Notes under the pieces: generated by a model
What the model was told of the DNA's origin: nothing
Database searches by the model: none
The model's input: the letters and a program-made list of their open reading frames with translations, nothing else
Shown here: piece by piece, positions 7,545 through 15,283 of the stretch
Layout: every line of letters starts with the position of its first letter
Position numbering within the stretch: the stretch's first letter is position 1
Assembly: GCF_039649665.1 (NCBI RefSeq)
Contig: NZ_JBDJAW010000003.1
Location: 310,001-374,000, forward strand
Origin: Microbispora sp. ZYX-F-249
Lineage (GTDB): Bacteria; Actinomycetota; Actinomycetes; Streptosporangiales; Streptosporangiaceae
Length of the DNA: 64,000 bases
Direction of reading: 5' to 3'
Translations under genes and position numbers: made by a program

Positions 7545-8867
7545 ATGAGCGCCTGGCCCCGTGAGAGCCCTGTCACCGCCGCCGTCACGGCCGCGCGCTG
7601 GGTGCGGTCGGCGGGGATCGACGACGACCTGGGACGGCGATGGCGGGCCAACCCCGATCCCCGGGGGCGGTCGTCCGGCGCCGGGGACGCGTCCTCCCTG
7701 TACGCCGGCGCGGCCGGCGTCGTGCTGTTCTTCCTCGAACTCGCCGCCGCCACCGGCCACGAGGCGTACCTGCGGGACGCGCTCGCGGGAGCCCGCCGGC
7801 TCGCCGCCACCTGGCCGGAGCAGCGTGACCCGACCTTCTACCACGGGCTCGCGGGCGCGGTCTTCGTGCTGGCGGAGACGGGGTGGGCCACCGGCGACGA
7901 GGAGGTCTTCGGGGCGGCCCGAGCCGCCGCCGACCGCCTCGTCCGCGACGCCCGTCCGCTCGGCGGCGGCATCGGCTGGACCGGGGACCCGGCGCAGCGC
8001 GGTGACGGGGGGATCGTGCTCGCCCTGCTGCACGCGGCGGGCATCCTCGGCGTCCCGGCGTACGAGGAGGTGGCGATCGAGGCGGGGGAGCGCATCGCGG
8101 GCCTCGCCGTCCCCGGGCACCGCTTCGGCGGGGACGCCGTCCCCGACCTGCCCGTGGACGCCGTCACCCCCGGGTTCCTGTCCGGGACGGCGGGCACGGC
8201 CTTCCTGCTCGCCCGGCTGTACGGCGTGACCCGCGACGAGCGGTTCCTCGCGGCGGCCCGCCGGGGCGCCGACTTCGTCCGGACGGTCAGCGTGGTCACC
8301 GACAGGTGCGCGCTCGTGCCGCATCACCTCCCGCAGGGCCGCAGGCTCCACTACCTCGGCTTCTGCTCGGGGTCCGCGGGGGTGGCCCGGATGTTCTACG
8401 AACTGCACCGGGTCACCGGCGACCCGGGCGATCTCGACTGGGTGGAGCGGCTCGCGCACGGGATCGTGCAGAGCGGGGTGCCCGGGTCCCGGCCGCCGGG
8501 CCACTGGGACGTGGCCTGCCTGTGCTGCGGCACCGCCGGGCTGATCGACTGCTTCGTGGGTCTGTACGCGGCCACGGGATGCGGGCCGTACCTCGACTTC
8601 GCGCGCACGCTCGCGATCGACCTGATCGGGCGGGCGACCGCGGGCGACGACGCCGGCTTCCGCTGGTATCAGGCGTACCGGCGGCTGCGGCCCGGAGAGG
8701 TCACGGCGGACACCGGATACATGGTCGGAGCCGCGGGCATCGGGGCGGCTCTGCTGCATCTGGAGGCCGCGGAGCGGGCCGCGCCGCGCCGGTTGATCCT
8801 CCTGCCGGACAACCCGTTCCCGGCCATCCCGATCCCCGCCGCCGTCCTGCGCGGCGAACAGGCGTAG
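7545..8867 (+). CDS. LanC-like (lanthionine cyclase fold) protein, orphan
   Basis: ATG 7545 follows GGGAG, giving 440 residues of repeated LanC-type alpha/alpha-barrel hairpins (SLYAGAAGVVLFFLELA, FYHGLAGAVFVLAETG, GFLSGTAGTAFLLARLY). The zinc-site motifs are GFCSGSAG (Cys 274) and CLCCGTAG (Cys 327, Cys 328). In nisin cyclase the ligands are Cys-Cys-His, with CHG in the last motif; here His is replaced by Cys. Such Cys-Cys-Cys sites are known in the ProcM-type LanM clade. No dehydratase, kinase/lyase or precursor-peptide gene is next to it, so it may act on another thiol substrate or a remote peptide. Confidence 0.85.
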   Translation: MSAWPRESPVTAAVTAARWVRSAGIDDDLGRRWRANPDPRGRSSGAGDASSLYAGAAGVVLFFLELAAATGHEAYLRDALAGARRLAATWPEQRDPTFYHGLAGAVFVLAETGWATGDEEVFGAARAAADRLVRDARPLGGGIGWTGDPAQRGDGGIVLALLHAAGILGVPAYEEVAIEAGERIAGLAVPGHRFGGDAVPDLPVDAVTPGFLSGTAGTAFLLARLYGVTRDERFLAAARRGADFVRTVSVVTDRCALVPHHLPQGRRLHYLGFCSGSAGVARMFYELHRVTGDPGDLDWVERLAHGIVQSGVPGSRPPGHWDVACLCCGTAGLIDCFVGLYAATGCGPYLDFARTLAIDLIGRATAGDDAGFRWYQAYRRLRPGEVTADTGYMVGAAGIGAALLHLEAAERAAPRRLILLPDNPFPAIPIPAAVLRGEQA

Positions 8868-9108
8868 CGGCTGAAAATTTCAGTCATGCCCGGCCCGTAT
8901 GCCCAGCTCGGCGGGGGGCGACGGGCCCCTGGCTTTGCGTGCCCTCCTTCCCTTCAGCCCCCCCGGAAGGGGGGCGCGTCCACATCCGACTTTGCCACTT
9001 CCTGGGATATTCGTCCAGAAAGTAAAACTTTTGTCCGCGATGTCGAGATTTGGGGTGTTCTTGGCCTAGTGTCCGGTTATCCGACCGTGACCAGTCAGGA
9101 GATCCCCC
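8868..9108. other. Intergenic region with GNRA-capped hairpin
   Basis: This gap of 241 bp holds three structures. CTGAAA-A-TTTCAG is at 8871-8883. A hairpin with six C, GGAA loop and six G (8959-8974) would be a very stable GNRA tetraloop. AAAGT-AAA-ACTTT lies near 9020-9033. The first may help end the LanC transcript, and the others sit in the promoter or leader of the next gene. I looked for the c-di-AMP (ydaO) riboswitch because the next gene is a wall-hydrolase-like protein, but saw no convincing match. Confidence 0.4.
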
Positions 9109-9111
9109 ATT
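9097..9111 (+). promoter_or_regulatory. Ribosome-binding site and probable ATT start
   Basis: AGGAG (9097-9101) is followed by 7 nt and then ATT (9109-9111), which opens the frame of the following gene. An in-frame TGA lies at 9088-9090, so no ATG or GTG can lie further upstream. The next in-frame start-like codon, GTG 9193, has no Shine-Dalgarno sequence within 20 nt. Confidence 0.5.
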
Positions 9112-10362
9112 TCCAGCTACGCGGACCCCCACAACGACGCCCTCCGGGAGCAGACGAGCCCGGCGAAGGGCAAGACGCACCACGCGGCCGCCGTGTCCCC
9201 GCACCGGCAGGACGCCCCCGCCCGCCCCGCCCCGGCGGGCCCCCAGCACGCCCACGCCGACATCGCGACCGTCGTGAGCCACGTCCTCGGGCCGGAACCG
9301 GCCGAGGCGCGCGCCGAAGCCGCCGACGCACCCGCGCCGAAGGCGCCCGCCATCCCGGCGGTCGGCTGCCCGACGGCCGAAGGCGAGATCGTCCTTCACT
9401 CCGGCAAGACGACCGCGTCGTACTTCTGGGACGACGGGTCGGGCATCAACGGCGACACCGGCGCCCCCGCGTCGGGGAAGCCGATGCAGAAGGGCCTGGC
9501 CGCCAGCCCGAGCTGGCCGATGGGCACCAAGGGCTATGTGATCTACAAGGGGAAGAAGGCCGAATTCTTCGTCGGCGACCGCGGCCCCGGCGTGCCCTCC
9601 AGCAGCGGGGTCATGCTCGACCTCGACGGCAAGACGTTCGCCGAGCTCACCGGCGGCACCTGGAACGCCCGCTCGCTCACCGTCGAGGACGCGGGCGGCC
9701 TCGGCCACATCCCGGTGAAGTACGTGATCACCCAGTGGGGCAAGGGCCTCGGCAAGACGGGCGCGCCCAGGCCGTTCTCGACCGGCGCGTACGGCGTCAG
9801 GGACCACGCGGAGCCCCCGCCGCCGTGTCCCACCGCGGCTCCCGCCCCCTCCGCGACTCCCGCCGCACCCGAGGACGCCGCTCCCGCGTCCGCCCCCGGC
9901 GTGAAGGAGGAGAGCCCGGCCCCCGCTGCCTCAGCGGCGCCCGCTGCCTCCGCGACCCCGTCCGTGGCTCCAGCCGTGGTCCCGTCCGCGACCCCCGTGT
10001 CGCCCGCCGAGCCCGCCGCGCGGATCCAGGCGGCCGGAGCCGGGATGTCCCCCCTCTCGGCCGCGACGGCGGGCAAGGGCGGCGCGTCTTCCGCACCCGC
10101 GGCCGTCGCGAAGACCACGGCGAAGACCACGGTGAAGAGCACGGTGAAGAGCACGGAGAACACCGTGAAGACGGCGAGGACCGGCGAGGCGACGGCCTCC
10201 CCGGCGTTCGCTCCGGCGTCGGCCGCGAGCGGGCAGCTCGACGAGGCGGCCGTTCCCGCGTTCTCGGTCGCGATCGTCGTGTGCGCGCTCGTCGCCGTCG
10301 GCGCCAAGGCCGTGCTGAGCCGCCCCGCGCACGCGCACGCGGGCCGCCACCGCAAGCGGTAG
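9109..10362 (+). CDS. RlpA-like (double-psi barrel) protein with C-terminal membrane anchor
   Basis: With an ATT start at 9109 the product has 417 residues; GTG 9193 would give 389. Residues about 110-230 contain a domain with VGDRGPG, VMLDLDGKTFAELTG and HIPVKYVITQW. This follows the DRGP / idLS / V-P-V pattern of RlpA-type double-psi beta barrels, though the match is distant. A long Ala/Pro/Ser/Thr linker follows, including KTTAKTTVKSTVKSTENT, then one hydrophobic helix (FSVAIVVCALVAVGAKAVL) and a basic tail HAGRHRKR. No N-terminal signal peptide is seen in either version. It is convergent with secA2, so it may be an atypical SecA2 client; that is inference. Confidence 0.7.
   Translation: MSSYADPHNDALREQTSPAKGKTHHAAAVSPHRQDAPARPAPAGPQHAHADIATVVSHVLGPEPAEARAEAADAPAPKAPAIPAVGCPTAEGEIVLHSGKTTASYFWDDGSGINGDTGAPASGKPMQKGLAASPSWPMGTKGYVIYKGKKAEFFVGDRGPGVPSSSGVMLDLDGKTFAELTGGTWNARSLTVEDAGGLGHIPVKYVITQWGKGLGKTGAPRPFSTGAYGVRDHAEPPPPCPTAAPAPSATPAAPEDAAPASAPGVKEESPAPAASAAPAASATPSVAPAVVPSATPVSPAEPAARIQAAGAGMSPLSAATAGKGGASSAPAAVAKTTAKTTVKSTVKSTENTVKTARTGEATASPAFAPASAASGQLDEAAVPAFSVAIVVCALVAVGAKAVLSRPAHAHAGRHRKR
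10111..10158 (+). repeat. Four 12-bp tandem repeats in the linker
   Basis: Four copies of AAGAssACGGyG-type units (AAGACCACGGCG, AAGACCACGGTG, AAGAGCACGGTG, AAGAGCACGGAG) encode the Lys/Thr/Ser-rich linker of the membrane-anchored protein. Copy number is likely to vary between strains by slippage. Confidence 0.85.
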
Positions 10363-10392
10363 GGACGCCGCCGCGGGCCGCTACCGCTTGCG
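10351..10392. terminator. Bidirectional terminator-like stem holding both stop codons
   Basis: CGCAAGCGGTAG (10351-10362) and CTACCGCTTGCG (10381-10392) are perfect 12-bp reverse complements with an 18-nt loop. The left arm ends the RlpA-like gene (R-K-R-stop) and the right arm ends secA2 on the other strand (R-K-R-stop). No U tract is present, as is common in actinomycetes. Confidence 0.6.
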
Positions 10393-12645
10393 CTTGAGCG
10401 TCCCGGCCACGCGCTTGAGCACGCGGTCCCACTCCGAGCCGAACGGGTTGTCCTGCACCAGGTAGGTCCAGGTGGCCGTGGGCCGCTTGAGGCCCTGCTC
10501 CGCGAGGTCCCGGGTGACGTCGGCCTTCTCGAAGGTCTCCTTGGAACGCCGCTCGACCTCGTCGAGCATGGCCCGGTAGGCCGGAACGGCCTCGCGGTTG
10601 AACTCGTCCAGCGGGTTCAGCCGGCCGAGGGCCCGCAGGTGGATGCCCTCGCGCAGGTCGGCGAGGAAACCGAGGTGCTCGGTCCAGCAGCGGTCGAGGT
10701 GATACAGCACGATCTGCCGGGCGGCCCGCTCGACGGGCTCCCGGCCGGCCTCGTCGCACAGCTCGCGGTAGCGCTCGGGGCAGGCCTGCTCCAGCGCCCG
10801 CGCCCCGGTGTCGCCGTGCAGGACGCGGTCGCGCCGGTCCAGCACCTCCGCCCGCTGGTGCTCCTGCTGCCGTGTGTAGCGCCAGGTGTTGCGGTGGATC
10901 TCCAGGTTGACGCCCTCCGCCACGCGCTGCGCGTGCGCCACCAGTCCGGCGGCGTCGGCGCCGGTCACGACGCCGTCGCGGCCGGCCGGGGGCAGCGACT
11001 GGTCCGGCGCGTACGCGGTGAGGAGCGTGTCCTCGCCGCTGACGAAGAAGACCGAGCCGCCGGGGTCGCCCTGCCGTCCCGCCCGGCCGCGGAGCTGGTC
11101 GTCCAGCCTGCTGCTCTCGTGCCTGCCGGTGCCGATGACGTAGAGCCCGCCGAGCCCGGCGACCTCCTGCTCCTCGCCGGGCTCGCCGGCGCCGAGCCGG
11201 ATGTCGGTGCCGCGTCCGGCCATCTGGGTGGAGACCGTGATCGCGCCGCGGCGGCCGGCCTTCGCGATGATCTGCGCCTCCTCGGCGTCGTTCTTCGCGT
11301 TCAGCACGGTCGCGCGCAGGCCCCTGGCCTCCAGGGCCCCGGCCAGGCGCTCGGACTCGGCGACGTCGAGCGTGCCGACGAGGATCGGTTGCCCGGTGGC
11401 GTGCCGGGTCTCGATCTCCTCGAGCAGCGCCCGTTCCTTGTCCTCCAGCGTGGCGAAGATCCGGTCGGGCTCGTCCACCCGTACGCACGGCTTGTTGGGC
11501 GGGATGACCGCGACCTTGAGGTCGTAGAACTCCCGCAGCTGCTCGGCCACGGCGATCGCGGTGCCCGTCATGCCGCACACACGCGGGTAGCGGCGGATGA
11601 GGCTCTGCACGGTCATCGAGTCGAGGATCTCGCCCGTCTCCGACGCCGGCAGGTGCTCCTTGGCCTCCACGGCCGCCTGGAGCCCGTCCGGCCAGCGCTG
11701 CAGCACCGCGACCCGGCCGCGCGAGGTGTTGATCAGGTGGACCCGGCCGTCCCTGACGATGTAGTCGACGTCCCGGGTCAGCAGCGCGTGGGCGTGCAGG
11801 GCGAGGTTGACCTGGGTCACCACGCCGGGGTGCTCGTAGAGGTCGATCCCGAGGGCCTTCTCGACCGTGTCGGTGCCCTTGGGGGTGAGGAAGACGCTGC
11901 GTCCCTCCTCGTCGATCGTGTAGTGGTAGCCGCGCGACAGCCGCCGCACGAGGGCCGCCATCTCGGGCAGCGCCGTGCCCGGGTCGGCCGTTCCGGCCAG
12001 CACCAGCGGCACGCGGGCCTCGTCCACGAGCACCGAGTCGGCCTCGTCCACGAGCGCGATCTCCGGAGTGGGCACGACCAGCTCGGCCGGATCCGTCCGC
12101 AGACGGTCGCGCAGCACGTCGAAGCCCAGCTCGCTGACGGCGCCGTACGTGACGTCGCACGCGTACCCCGCCCGGCGCTCCTCGGGGGCCGAGGTCTCGC
12201 CGATCCACCCGGCCGTGAGGCCGAGCGTCTCGTACAACGGCCCCATCCACTCGGCGTCGCGGCGGGCCAGGTAGTCGTTCACGGAGACCGCGTGGACCCG
12301 CGCGCCGCGCAACGCGTACCCGGCCGCGGCCAGGGCGCCGACGAGCGTCTTGCCCTCGCCGGTGGCCATCTGCACGACGTTGCCCTCCAGCATGGCGAGC
12401 ACGCCCACGAGCTGCACGTCGTACGGCCGCTGGCCGAGCGCCCGGCGGGCCGCCTCCCGCATCACCGCGCAGAAGTCGGCGCTGCCGACCCAGCCGGGAT
12501 CCGGCTCCGCGGGACGGAGGCCGGCCCGCCGGGCCACCTCGCTCTCGAGTTCGCCCGCTTCGGCGACGATCCGCTGGAAGGGGGCCAGGTCGACACTTCC
12601 CGGCTTCTCCAGGAACCGCCTGATCCATGCACCTACCCGCGCCAC
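10381..12645 (-). CDS. secA2: Accessory preprotein translocase ATPase SecA2
   Basis: The SecA motor ATPase core is clear: Walker A VVQMATGEGKTLVGALA, Walker B ALVDEADSVLVDEARVPL, and helicase motif VSTQMAGRGTDIRLG followed by DDQLRGRAGRQGDPG. At about 754 residues it is shorter than housekeeping SecA and lacks the C-terminal zinc-binding tail (it ends LKRVAGTLKRKR). Both points fit actinobacterial SecA2. GTG 12645 follows GGAG by 5 nt; ATG 12684 in the same frame has no such site. SecA2 exports a subset of proteins, often without a normal signal peptide. It is convergent with the signal-less RlpA-like gene. Confidence 0.9.
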   Translation of the reverse strand: MARVGAWIRRFLEKPGSVDLAPFQRIVAEAGELESEVARRAGLRPAEPDPGWVGSADFCAVMREAARRALGQRPYDVQLVGVLAMLEGNVVQMATGEGKTLVGALAAAGYALRGARVHAVSVNDYLARRDAEWMGPLYETLGLTAGWIGETSAPEERRAGYACDVTYGAVSELGFDVLRDRLRTDPAELVVPTPEIALVDEADSVLVDEARVPLVLAGTADPGTALPEMAALVRRLSRGYHYTIDEEGRSVFLTPKGTDTVEKALGIDLYEHPGVVTQVNLALHAHALLTRDVDYIVRDGRVHLINTSRGRVAVLQRWPDGLQAAVEAKEHLPASETGEILDSMTVQSLIRRYPRVCGMTGTAIAVAEQLREFYDLKVAVIPPNKPCVRVDEPDRIFATLEDKERALLEEIETRHATGQPILVGTLDVAESERLAGALEARGLRATVLNAKNDAEEAQIIAKAGRRGAITVSTQMAGRGTDIRLGAGEPGEEQEVAGLGGLYVIGTGRHESSRLDDQLRGRAGRQGDPGGSVFFVSGEDTLLTAYAPDQSLPPAGRDGVVTGADAAGLVAHAQRVAEGVNLEIHRNTWRYTRQQEHQRAEVLDRRDRVLHGDTGARALEQACPERYRELCDEAGREPVERAARQIVLYHLDRCWTEHLGFLADLREGIHLRALGRLNPLDEFNREAVPAYRAMLDEVERRSKETFEKADVTRDLAEQGLKRPTATWTYLVQDNPFGSEWDRVLKRVAGTLKRKR

Positions 12646-12773
12646 ACCCGCTCCAACGACTCGCCTGCCGGACTGGTTCCACATGCCCGGTTCATGGTCC
12701 CACTATCGGCGAAGATTCCGGTGGTGCGGGTACCTGACACTCCCTGACAGGAATAGGCGGCAGGATGTCGGCC

Positions 12774-13130
12774 ATGACAACGATCGCGAAGCTCATCGCC
12801 GTGACCATCGACTGCGCCGAGCCGAAGAGGCTTGCCGAGTTCTACTCGCAGATCACCGGATTCGAGGTGCAGTACGCCGAGGAGGAGTACGCCGGGATCG
12901 GCGACGGCACGACGAGCATCTACTTCCAGCGCGTCCCCGAGCGGAAGGCCCCCTCCTGGCCCGGCGGGGACAAGCAGTTCCACCTCGACTTCCGGGTGCC
13001 CGACGTGGCCAAGGCGGTGGAGGAGTACATTGCGCTCGGGGCGACCAAGCCGGAGTTCCAGCCGGGCGACTGGGTGGTGCTCGCCGACCCGGAGGGGCAC
13101 CTTCTCTGCGTCTGCCCGGAGAGATCCTGA
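12774..13130 (+). CDS. VOC family protein (glyoxalase-like)
   Basis: ATG 12774 follows AGGA by 8 nt; ATG 12765 in the same frame is an alternative. The 118-residue product shows the VOC pattern: AVTIDCAEPKRLAEFYSQIT and SIYFQRVPERK, then HLDFRVPDVAKAVEEYIALG and WVVLADPEGHLLCVCPE. Actinomycetes carry many such small proteins for drug binding or metabolite isomerisation. The ligand is unknown. It is divergent from secA2 across about 130 bp. Confidence 0.8.
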   Translation: MTTIAKLIAVTIDCAEPKRLAEFYSQITGFEVQYAEEEYAGIGDGTTSIYFQRVPERKAPSWPGGDKQFHLDFRVPDVAKAVEEYIALGATKPEFQPGDWVVLADPEGHLLCVCPERS

Positions 13131-13278
13131 AACGGCCCCGGTGGCCGTGAAACGCGCACAGTGTGGCCGACTCTCCTAGCGATGCAGGAAGCGTGATTAC
13201 ATCGCGTGAACGAATCTAGTCTCTGCGTGATCGATCTCGGCGGGCAGGGGGCCCGCCCGATGCGACGCGGAGGCATTC

Positions 13279-14223
13279 ATGACGACTCGTTCAGCGACAC
13301 GCCCCGGCCTGGTCTCCCTCGGGGTGGGGGTCGCCTGCGCGGCGAGCCTGCTGCTGGCCGGATCGGCCACCGCCCCGGCGAGCGCGCAGGCGCAGCCCGG
13401 AAAGCCCGCGCGGGCGGCCGTCGCCCCGCCCCGGATCGGCGTGCTCAAGGCCGGCGGCGACGCTCTGGTCAAGGAGGGCGGCCTGTCGGCGACCTGGGTG
13501 CTCGAGCACGACGGGGTCATCCAGATCGCGCTCGCGGGCGACCGGATCGGCGTCGTCACCGGGGACGGCAAGGCCTGGGTGAAGGAGGGCGGCCTGTCGG
13601 GCACCTGGGTGCTGGAGCACGACGCCGGCATCAAGCAGCTCGCGCTGTCGGGCGACCGCATCGGCGTCGTCACCGGGGACGGCAGGGCTTTGGTGAAGGA
13701 GGGCGGCCTGTCGGCGACCTGGGTGCTCGAGCACGACGGGGGCGTCAAGCAGCTGGCGCTGTCCGGGAACCGGATCGGGGTGCTGACGGCCGACGGCAAG
13801 GCCTGGGTGAAGGAGGGCGGCCTGTCCGCCACCTGGGTGCTGGAGCACGACAACGCCAAGCAGCTCGCGCTGGCCGGCGACCGCATCGGCGTGCTGCGGG
13901 CGGACGGTGCCGCCCTCGTGAAGGAGGGCGGCCTCTCGGCCACCTGGGTGACCGAGAACACGGCCGTCAAGCAGCTCGTCCTCGCCGGCGATCGCATCGG
14001 CGTCGTCAAGGGCGGCGGCGCGGCTTTGGTGAAGGAGGGCGGCCTGTCGGCGCCCTGGGTGACGGAGAACCTCAACGTCCTCGAACTTGCGCTCGCGGGC
14101 AAGCGGATCGGCGTGCTCAAGGTCACCGGCGAGGCGCTGGTGAAGGAGGGCGGCCTGTCCGCCACCTGGGTGAGCGAGAACACCGGCGTCATCGACATCG
14201 CGCTGTCCAGCGGCACCGACTGA
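13279..14223 (+). CDS. Secreted protein of seven 37-residue repeats
   Basis: ATG 13279 has GGAGG 5-6 nt upstream. Residues 1-40 form a Sec signal (LVSLGVGVACAASLLLAGS, then ATAPASAQA). The rest is seven repeats of the pattern RIGVLkadG-aLVKEGGLSATWV-e-----i-lAg-d, with spacing of 111 or 114 bp, ending at the C-terminus. No catalytic residues are evident. Repeats of this length with a central G-L-s-a-t-W-V resemble tectonin-like beta-propeller blades. Seven blades would close a ring, but this is an inference. The gene stands alone, followed by a strong hairpin. A carbohydrate- or surface-binding role is possible. Confidence 0.8.
   Translation: MTTRSATRPGLVSLGVGVACAASLLLAGSATAPASAQAQPGKPARAAVAPPRIGVLKAGGDALVKEGGLSATWVLEHDGVIQIALAGDRIGVVTGDGKAWVKEGGLSGTWVLEHDAGIKQLALSGDRIGVVTGDGRALVKEGGLSATWVLEHDGGVKQLALSGNRIGVLTADGKAWVKEGGLSATWVLEHDNAKQLALAGDRIGVLRADGAALVKEGGLSATWVTENTAVKQLVLAGDRIGVVKGGGAALVKEGGLSAPWVTENLNVLELALAGKRIGVLKVTGEALVKEGGLSATWVSENTGVIDIALSSGTD
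13432..14211 (+). repeat. Seven tandem coding repeats of 111-114 bp
   Basis: The repeat unit starts at CGG-ATC-GGC (Arg-Ile-Gly) and carries a nearly invariant segment encoding VKEGGLSATWV. Copies of that segment begin near 13468, 13579, 13693, 13807, 13918, 14029 and 14140. DNA identity is high in the centre of each unit, suggesting recent expansion or gene conversion. Confidence 0.9.
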
Positions 14224-14251
14224 GCCGTACGTCCGCCGCACGTCCTTCGTC

Positions 14252-14281
14252 CCCGGGATCCGCGCCGCCGCGGATCCCGGG
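14252..14281 (+). terminator. 13-bp GC hairpin after the repeat protein
   Basis: CCCGGGATCCGCG (14252-14264) pairs perfectly with CGCGGATCCCGGG (14269-14281) around a CCGC loop. It lies 28 nt after the stop codon of the repeat protein. There is no U run, as usual for this type of genome. Confidence 0.7.
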
Positions 14282-14380
14282 ATCTGCCCGGAAAGCCCCA
14301 CTTGTGTCGCGAGCTCCCTCGGCGCCCGCCGGGTCCCACTAGGCTTGCGTGGTGATTTCTCGACACACCGGCGGGCGCGC

Positions 14381-15271
14381 ATGACCTGGGTGGGAGTGGC
14401 GATCGCCCTCGTCGGCGCGCTGGGGTACGCCCTGGGCGCGGCGCTGCAGCAGTTCGAGGCGGTGAGCGAGGGGGCGACCCTCGCGCTCGTCAGAAGGCCC
14501 CGCTGGTGGATCGGCGGCATCATCGGTTTCACCGGGGCGTCGCTGCACGCGGTGGCGCTCAGCCTGGCGCCGCTCGTCGTCGTCCAGCCCGTGAGCGTGG
14601 CGACGCTCGTCTTCGCGGTGCCGCTCGCCGCGACGCTGCACGGCAGGCGCCCGCGCAGAGCAGAGATCGCCGGGTCCATCGCGGTGGCGGTCGGCCTGCT
14701 CGGCCTGATGCTGCTGGTCCCGGCGCACAACGTGACTCCGGTCCTGTCCGACGTGCACGCCCTTGAGCTGATCGGCTGCATCGGCCTGGTGGTCGCCGTC
14801 ACGTTCACCGCGGCCCGCTGGCTGAAGGGCCCGGCGAAGGCGCTGCTGATGGCGATCGGCGCCGGTGCGGTCACCGCGACCGTGTCCACGTTCGTCCGGG
14901 TCGTCGGCGGCGGGCTCGAAGGCGACCTCGGCCACCTGCTGCACTGGTTCACTGCGGCCATCCCGGTGCTGCTGGTCTGCGCCGTGGTGCTGCTGCAGAA
15001 GTCGTACGCCGTGGGCTACTTCGGCATCGCCTACGCCGGGGTCCAGGTCGTCGACCCCATCACCTCCGTCACCGCCGGGGCCCTGCTGCTGGGCGAGTCG
15101 CTGCCCACCGAGACGGACAAGGTGATCCCCGCCCTGCTCGCGGCGGCCCTGCTCATCGCCGGGACGATCACGCTCGGACGCCTCGCCCCCGACCATTCCA
15201 AGCCCGCCGCCGCGCCGGCCGAGCCGGACAGGGGCGGCGAACCGGTGGTCGCGTCCGAAGCCGCCGCCTGA
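14381..15271 (+). CDS. DMT/NIPA-like membrane transporter
   Basis: ATG 14381 gives 296 residues; a TTG start at 14345 is possible in the same frame but is less likely. About nine hydrophobic segments alternate as in EamA/NIPA proteins: WVGVAIALVGALGYALGAAL, GGIIGFTGASLHAVALSLAP, LVVVQPVSVATLVFAVPLAA, and near the end AYAGVQVVDPITSVTAGALL followed by IPALLAAALLIAGTITLG. The VQP--v motif after the second pair is typical of DMT permeases often annotated as magnesium/NIPA type. The C-terminus is a hydrophilic Ala/Pro tail. Substrate is unknown. Confidence 0.8.
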   Translation: MTWVGVAIALVGALGYALGAALQQFEAVSEGATLALVRRPRWWIGGIIGFTGASLHAVALSLAPLVVVQPVSVATLVFAVPLAATLHGRRPRRAEIAGSIAVAVGLLGLMLLVPAHNVTPVLSDVHALELIGCIGLVVAVTFTAARWLKGPAKALLMAIGAGAVTATVSTFVRVVGGGLEGDLGHLLHWFTAAIPVLLVCAVVLLQKSYAVGYFGIAYAGVQVVDPITSVTAGALLLGESLPTETDKVIPALLAAALLIAGTITLGRLAPDHSKPAAAPAEPDRGGEPVVASEAAA

Positions 15272-15283
15272 GCTCCGCGATCC

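Noticed and set aside
8959..9108. c-di-AMP (ydaO) riboswitch upstream of the RlpA-like gene
   Set aside because: Looked for because of the wall-protein context; the conserved core sequences were not seen.
7464..9108. Lanthipeptide precursor near the LanC-like gene
   Set aside because: No small frame with a leader and Ser/Thr/Cys-rich core in the flanks, and no dehydratase gene.
9797..12682. Very long minus-strand frame (961 residues) overlapping secA2 and the RlpA-like gene
   Set aside because: Arg/Gly/Pro/Ala-rich low-complexity translation in another frame of secA2; a high-GC shadow.
13432..14211. Regular 111-114 bp repeats as a CRISPR array
   Set aside because: Repeats are in-frame coding units of a secreted protein with no variable spacers.
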